From: Anolis sagrei
Lineage: Eukaryota > Chordata > Lepidosauria > Squamata > Anolidae
Assembly (NCBI RefSeq): GCF_037176765.1
Contig: NC_090026.1
Coordinates: 127,304,252-127,368,251, forward strand
DNA length: 64,000 nt
Reading direction: 5' to 3'
A model generated the notes under the pieces. It was not told where the DNA came from. It did no database searches and was given only the letters and a program-made list of their open reading frames with translations. This document shows, piece by piece, positions 61,942 to 64,000 of this stretch (its first letter is position 1; each line of letters starts with the position of its first letter). The translations under genes were made by a program, and so were the position numbers.

Positions 61942-63483
61942 TCAACGTTTCAGGCGATACCTGAACTGGATATCGCAGGATGGACTGGCAGCCCCAAAGC
62001 CACACCGTGTTTTGTCTGTTGGCGGCATGTCCTCTTCGGCATTCACCAGCTCCATGTCAAAGTAGACAAGCATCAAGATCACAAACATCTTCATTTCACT
62101 GACAGCAAAATAGCGCCCGGGGCACATGGTAGATCCACCCCCAAATGGCATAATGTTATGTTTCAGCAGCTTCCCATTCTTATAGAATTCCTTTTTGGTG
62201 CCATCCGGGTTGATGAATCTGTCGTATTTGTACATCTGAGGCTCAGGGTAGATTTCTGGATCCATATGCAATCCAATGTAGGGGAAAAGGAACAGAGAAT
62301 CCCCTTTCCTTAAAGCATATTCTCTGCCATCTCCCAGCTTAATTTCCATGTCTTCCATGACACCTCTGATTATGAAAGTACTTCCTTTCAAGCGCAGCGT
62401 TTCCTGTATCGCGCTGTCCAGAAGAGGGGTCTTTATTTTGTCCAAGGACAAACTGAGGAAGGGGTTTCCTGGCTTCACCTCCTGGCCCGTCTCCTTGAGG
62501 ACTCTGTCCAATTCTTCCCTCACTGCCTTCATTGCTTCTGGGTGTTTTAAGAGGTACAAAATAATCCAGAACGTTGCTGGACCAGTGTTAGCTTGAGACG
62601 CCCAGAGAAGCAGAAGCTGGAATTGAGTCCGCATTTTGTCTGTCATTCCAAGGTTAACCATCTGTTGATCGTTTTCAACCACCCAACTGTTGATGTCGTC
62701 CCTCTGATACAGCTTATCTATGGACAGAATGTCCAACAACATGCTCTGTAATTTCTGTGTCTCCGTCTTTCCTACAGAATCCAGCAGTTGGACAACAAGT
62801 TGTGGGAAATAATGGTCAAATTTCTGAAAGATTTCAAATGTCTCTGCACATTGTGCCAGATTGGTTTCTACTGAATTTTCTTTGCCTCCTTTGTCTTTGC
62901 CTGGCTCGGTGCCAAACAAAGACAGAAAACCTGCTTGGAAAATAGTTTTGTAGCTGAAATGGAAGAGTCCATCTTGGTGCCACGATTTTTCTCCATCGTC
63001 TGAACTCCGGCCGTGAAGCATCACAACTTGCAACTTCTCCATCATGACTTGGTTCAGTTCGTTTAGATGCTTCCCACTGAGATACTTCTTGCTAGTTATT
63101 TCCACAGCATGGTGATGAGCATGTGTGGGCTGAATACCAAATACGTTATGAACCACCATTGCCGAAAATTGTTCAAAATCCAGTTTTTCTTTGGGTTCCT
63201 TCATGAGGGGCTCATACGTATGCGGATCTGACACAAAATTTATATAATTGCCACCAACCAAGACGGTGAAAATATCTCCATGCTTCTTCCGCATCTTTTC
63301 TAAGAACTCTGCGGGAGTCTTCTTGAATTGTATTGCGTATCCAAGCCAGGGAATGAAGCCTTTGTCCAGGGGAGGTTCTTTGGGTCTCCGCTTGCGAAAG
63401 GCCCCTATTTTATAAAGGCCACCAAGAATGATGGCCAAAAGGGAGGCGAGGAAAGCAGAAAGCACCGTCTCCCAGAAATTCAT
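61942..63483 (-). CDS. CYP8B1: CYP8B1-type sterol 12-alpha-hydroxylase, copy 2
   Basis: Intronless 513-codon P450 in the same orientation as copy 1, offset 23,340 bp. Start ATG at 63483, the first in-frame ATG after an upstream stop. It has the same landmarks: anchor about 3-24, EPPLDKG, ASQANTGPATF (295-305), ETLR (361-364), KYDRF (419-423), CPGRYF with Cys454. By my count 65 residues differ from copy 1, about 87% identity. Changes cluster at about 107-140 (14 differences, the B-C region that includes substrate recognition site 1), 152-172 (10) and 194-202 (6), while the last 220 residues differ at about 17. The C-terminus is two residues shorter (RLKR against RLRCSD). Both copies look functional; which one keeps the ancestral role cannot be told here. 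Confidence 0.93.
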   Translation of the reverse strand: MNFWETVLSAFLASLLAIILGGLYKIGAFRKRRPKEPPLDKGFIPWLGYAIQFKKTPAEFLEKMRKKHGDIFTVLVGGNYINFVSDPHTYEPLMKEPKEKLDFEQFSAMVVHNVFGIQPTHAHHHAVEITSKKYLSGKHLNELNQVMMEKLQVVMLHGRSSDDGEKSWHQDGLFHFSYKTIFQAGFLSLFGTEPGKDKGGKENSVETNLAQCAETFEIFQKFDHYFPQLVVQLLDSVGKTETQKLQSMLLDILSIDKLYQRDDINSWVVENDQQMVNLGMTDKMRTQFQLLLLWASQANTGPATFWIILYLLKHPEAMKAVREELDRVLKETGQEVKPGNPFLSLSLDKIKTPLLDSAIQETLRLKGSTFIIRGVMEDMEIKLGDGREYALRKGDSLFLFPYIGLHMDPEIYPEPQMYKYDRFINPDGTKKEFYKNGKLLKHNIMPFGGGSTMCPGRYFAVSEMKMFVILMLVYFDMELVNAEEDMPPTDKTRCGFGAASPSCDIQFRYRLKR

Positions 63484-63535
63484 GACTGCTGGGGCGAAGG
63501 AGCACTGCAAATAATAAATAGGTCTCCTGGACTCG

Positions 63536-63542
63536 TTATAAA
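63536..63542 (-). promoter_or_regulatory. TATA-like box of CYP8B1 copy 2
   Basis: Minus-strand GCTTTATAACGAG about 55 bp upstream of the ATG, a better TATA match than in copy 1 and at the same spacing. Confidence 0.5.
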
Positions 63543-63559
63543 GCACCCAGCCAGATAGC

Positions 63560-64000
63560 AATCAGGGCGGAACTACCTCTTGCCATTCCCAAACTGGCAA
63601 AAGTAATTGAGGCTTTCCTCTCCCTGCCAATGTTAGTCACAGTTCAGTCGTTACCTCTCTGTTCTATACCATTATACCTACGTTCTGTTTTGTTTATGGG
63701 TGGGATTGAGGGGAGTTTTTGGTTGTTATAAGTGACACATTTTAACTACAAACATTGCTAAGAACTGGAAGGACATGTTGACCCAATCGGTGTTTGTGTT
63801 CATTGAATAATATAGTTGCTGCTTACACTGTGATTCCTCTGATCCCTATTCCCCAAAGCTGGGATCAGGAATATCTCATATGCTGAAAACAGCGAAAAAT
63901 AGGGGCAGGCCCTTTAGATGCCACAGAAGGGATGTGTTTTGAGAGTTTGGCTAGGGTCATAGACAGCTTCTGAGACAATTGATTAACCAGCTAGGAGCCA
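63560..64000. other. Upstream flank of CYP8B1 copy 2, unassigned
   Basis: No repeat or gene recognised. Weak similarity to the copy 1 flank (for example CTGGCAAAAGTAATTG against CTGGCAAGAGCAGTTG) extends to about 63610. Confidence 0.35.

Noticed and set aside
61942-63561. 539-residue form of CYP8B1 copy 2 with an extra N-terminus
   Set aside because: The upstream part of the open frame has no ATG and contains the TATA-like box; the ATG at 63483 matches copy 1 and the human start.

Overview
The window looks like nuclear DNA of a squamate reptile, most likely an iguanian or Anolis-like lizard. No marker names the species. The inference rests on the repeat mix: tRNA-derived Sauria-type SINEs, BovB, CR1, L2-type and R4-type LINEs, Penelope-like elements (PLEs), short Helitrons and palindromic hAT MITEs. 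The host gene order also fits, since CCDC13 and CYP8B1 lie close together on human chromosome 3p too.

Host genes. Three things are well supported, all on the minus strand. (1) The 5' part of CCDC13, a coiled-coil centriolar-satellite and cilium protein. Three coding exons (13672-13907, 9485-9633, 4813-4955) join in frame to 169 codons; the rest lies left of position 1. A candidate 5' UTR exon (from 16353) and a GC-richer promoter with RFX X-box-like sites lie near 16.35-16.57 kb. (2) and (3) Two intact intronless CYP8B1 (sterol 12-alpha-hydroxylase) genes at 38596-40143 and 61942-63483. They are direct tandem paralogs about 23.3 kb apart and about 87% identical in protein.

Repeats. Nearly everything else is transposable-element sediment. 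0-4.7 kb: LTR fossil, SINE, R4 fragments in ATT arrays, L2, and a PLE with a 12 x 99-bp minisatellite. 5-16 kb (CCDC13 introns): SINEs, PLEs, a complete short Helitron with a ~143-bp tandem array, BovB and a second LINE family. 16.7-38 kb: Helitron, LTR fossils, CR1, BovB, PLE hairpins, hAT. 40-62 kb (between the CYP8B1 copies): L2, L1, a gamma-type endogenous retrovirus fossil, LINEs, PLEs, hAT in Helitron, CR1 in hAT. Target-site duplications let several nestings be read exactly.

Most interesting signals: a hammerhead-ribozyme-like core repeated at the ends of the PLE copies; head-to-head PLE copies forming long hairpins; the CYP8B1 pair, with a near-identical 207-nt block beside a strongly diverged B-C region; and poly(A) hexamers that overlap or abut the CYP8B1 stop codons. 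Unassigned stretches are stated as such.
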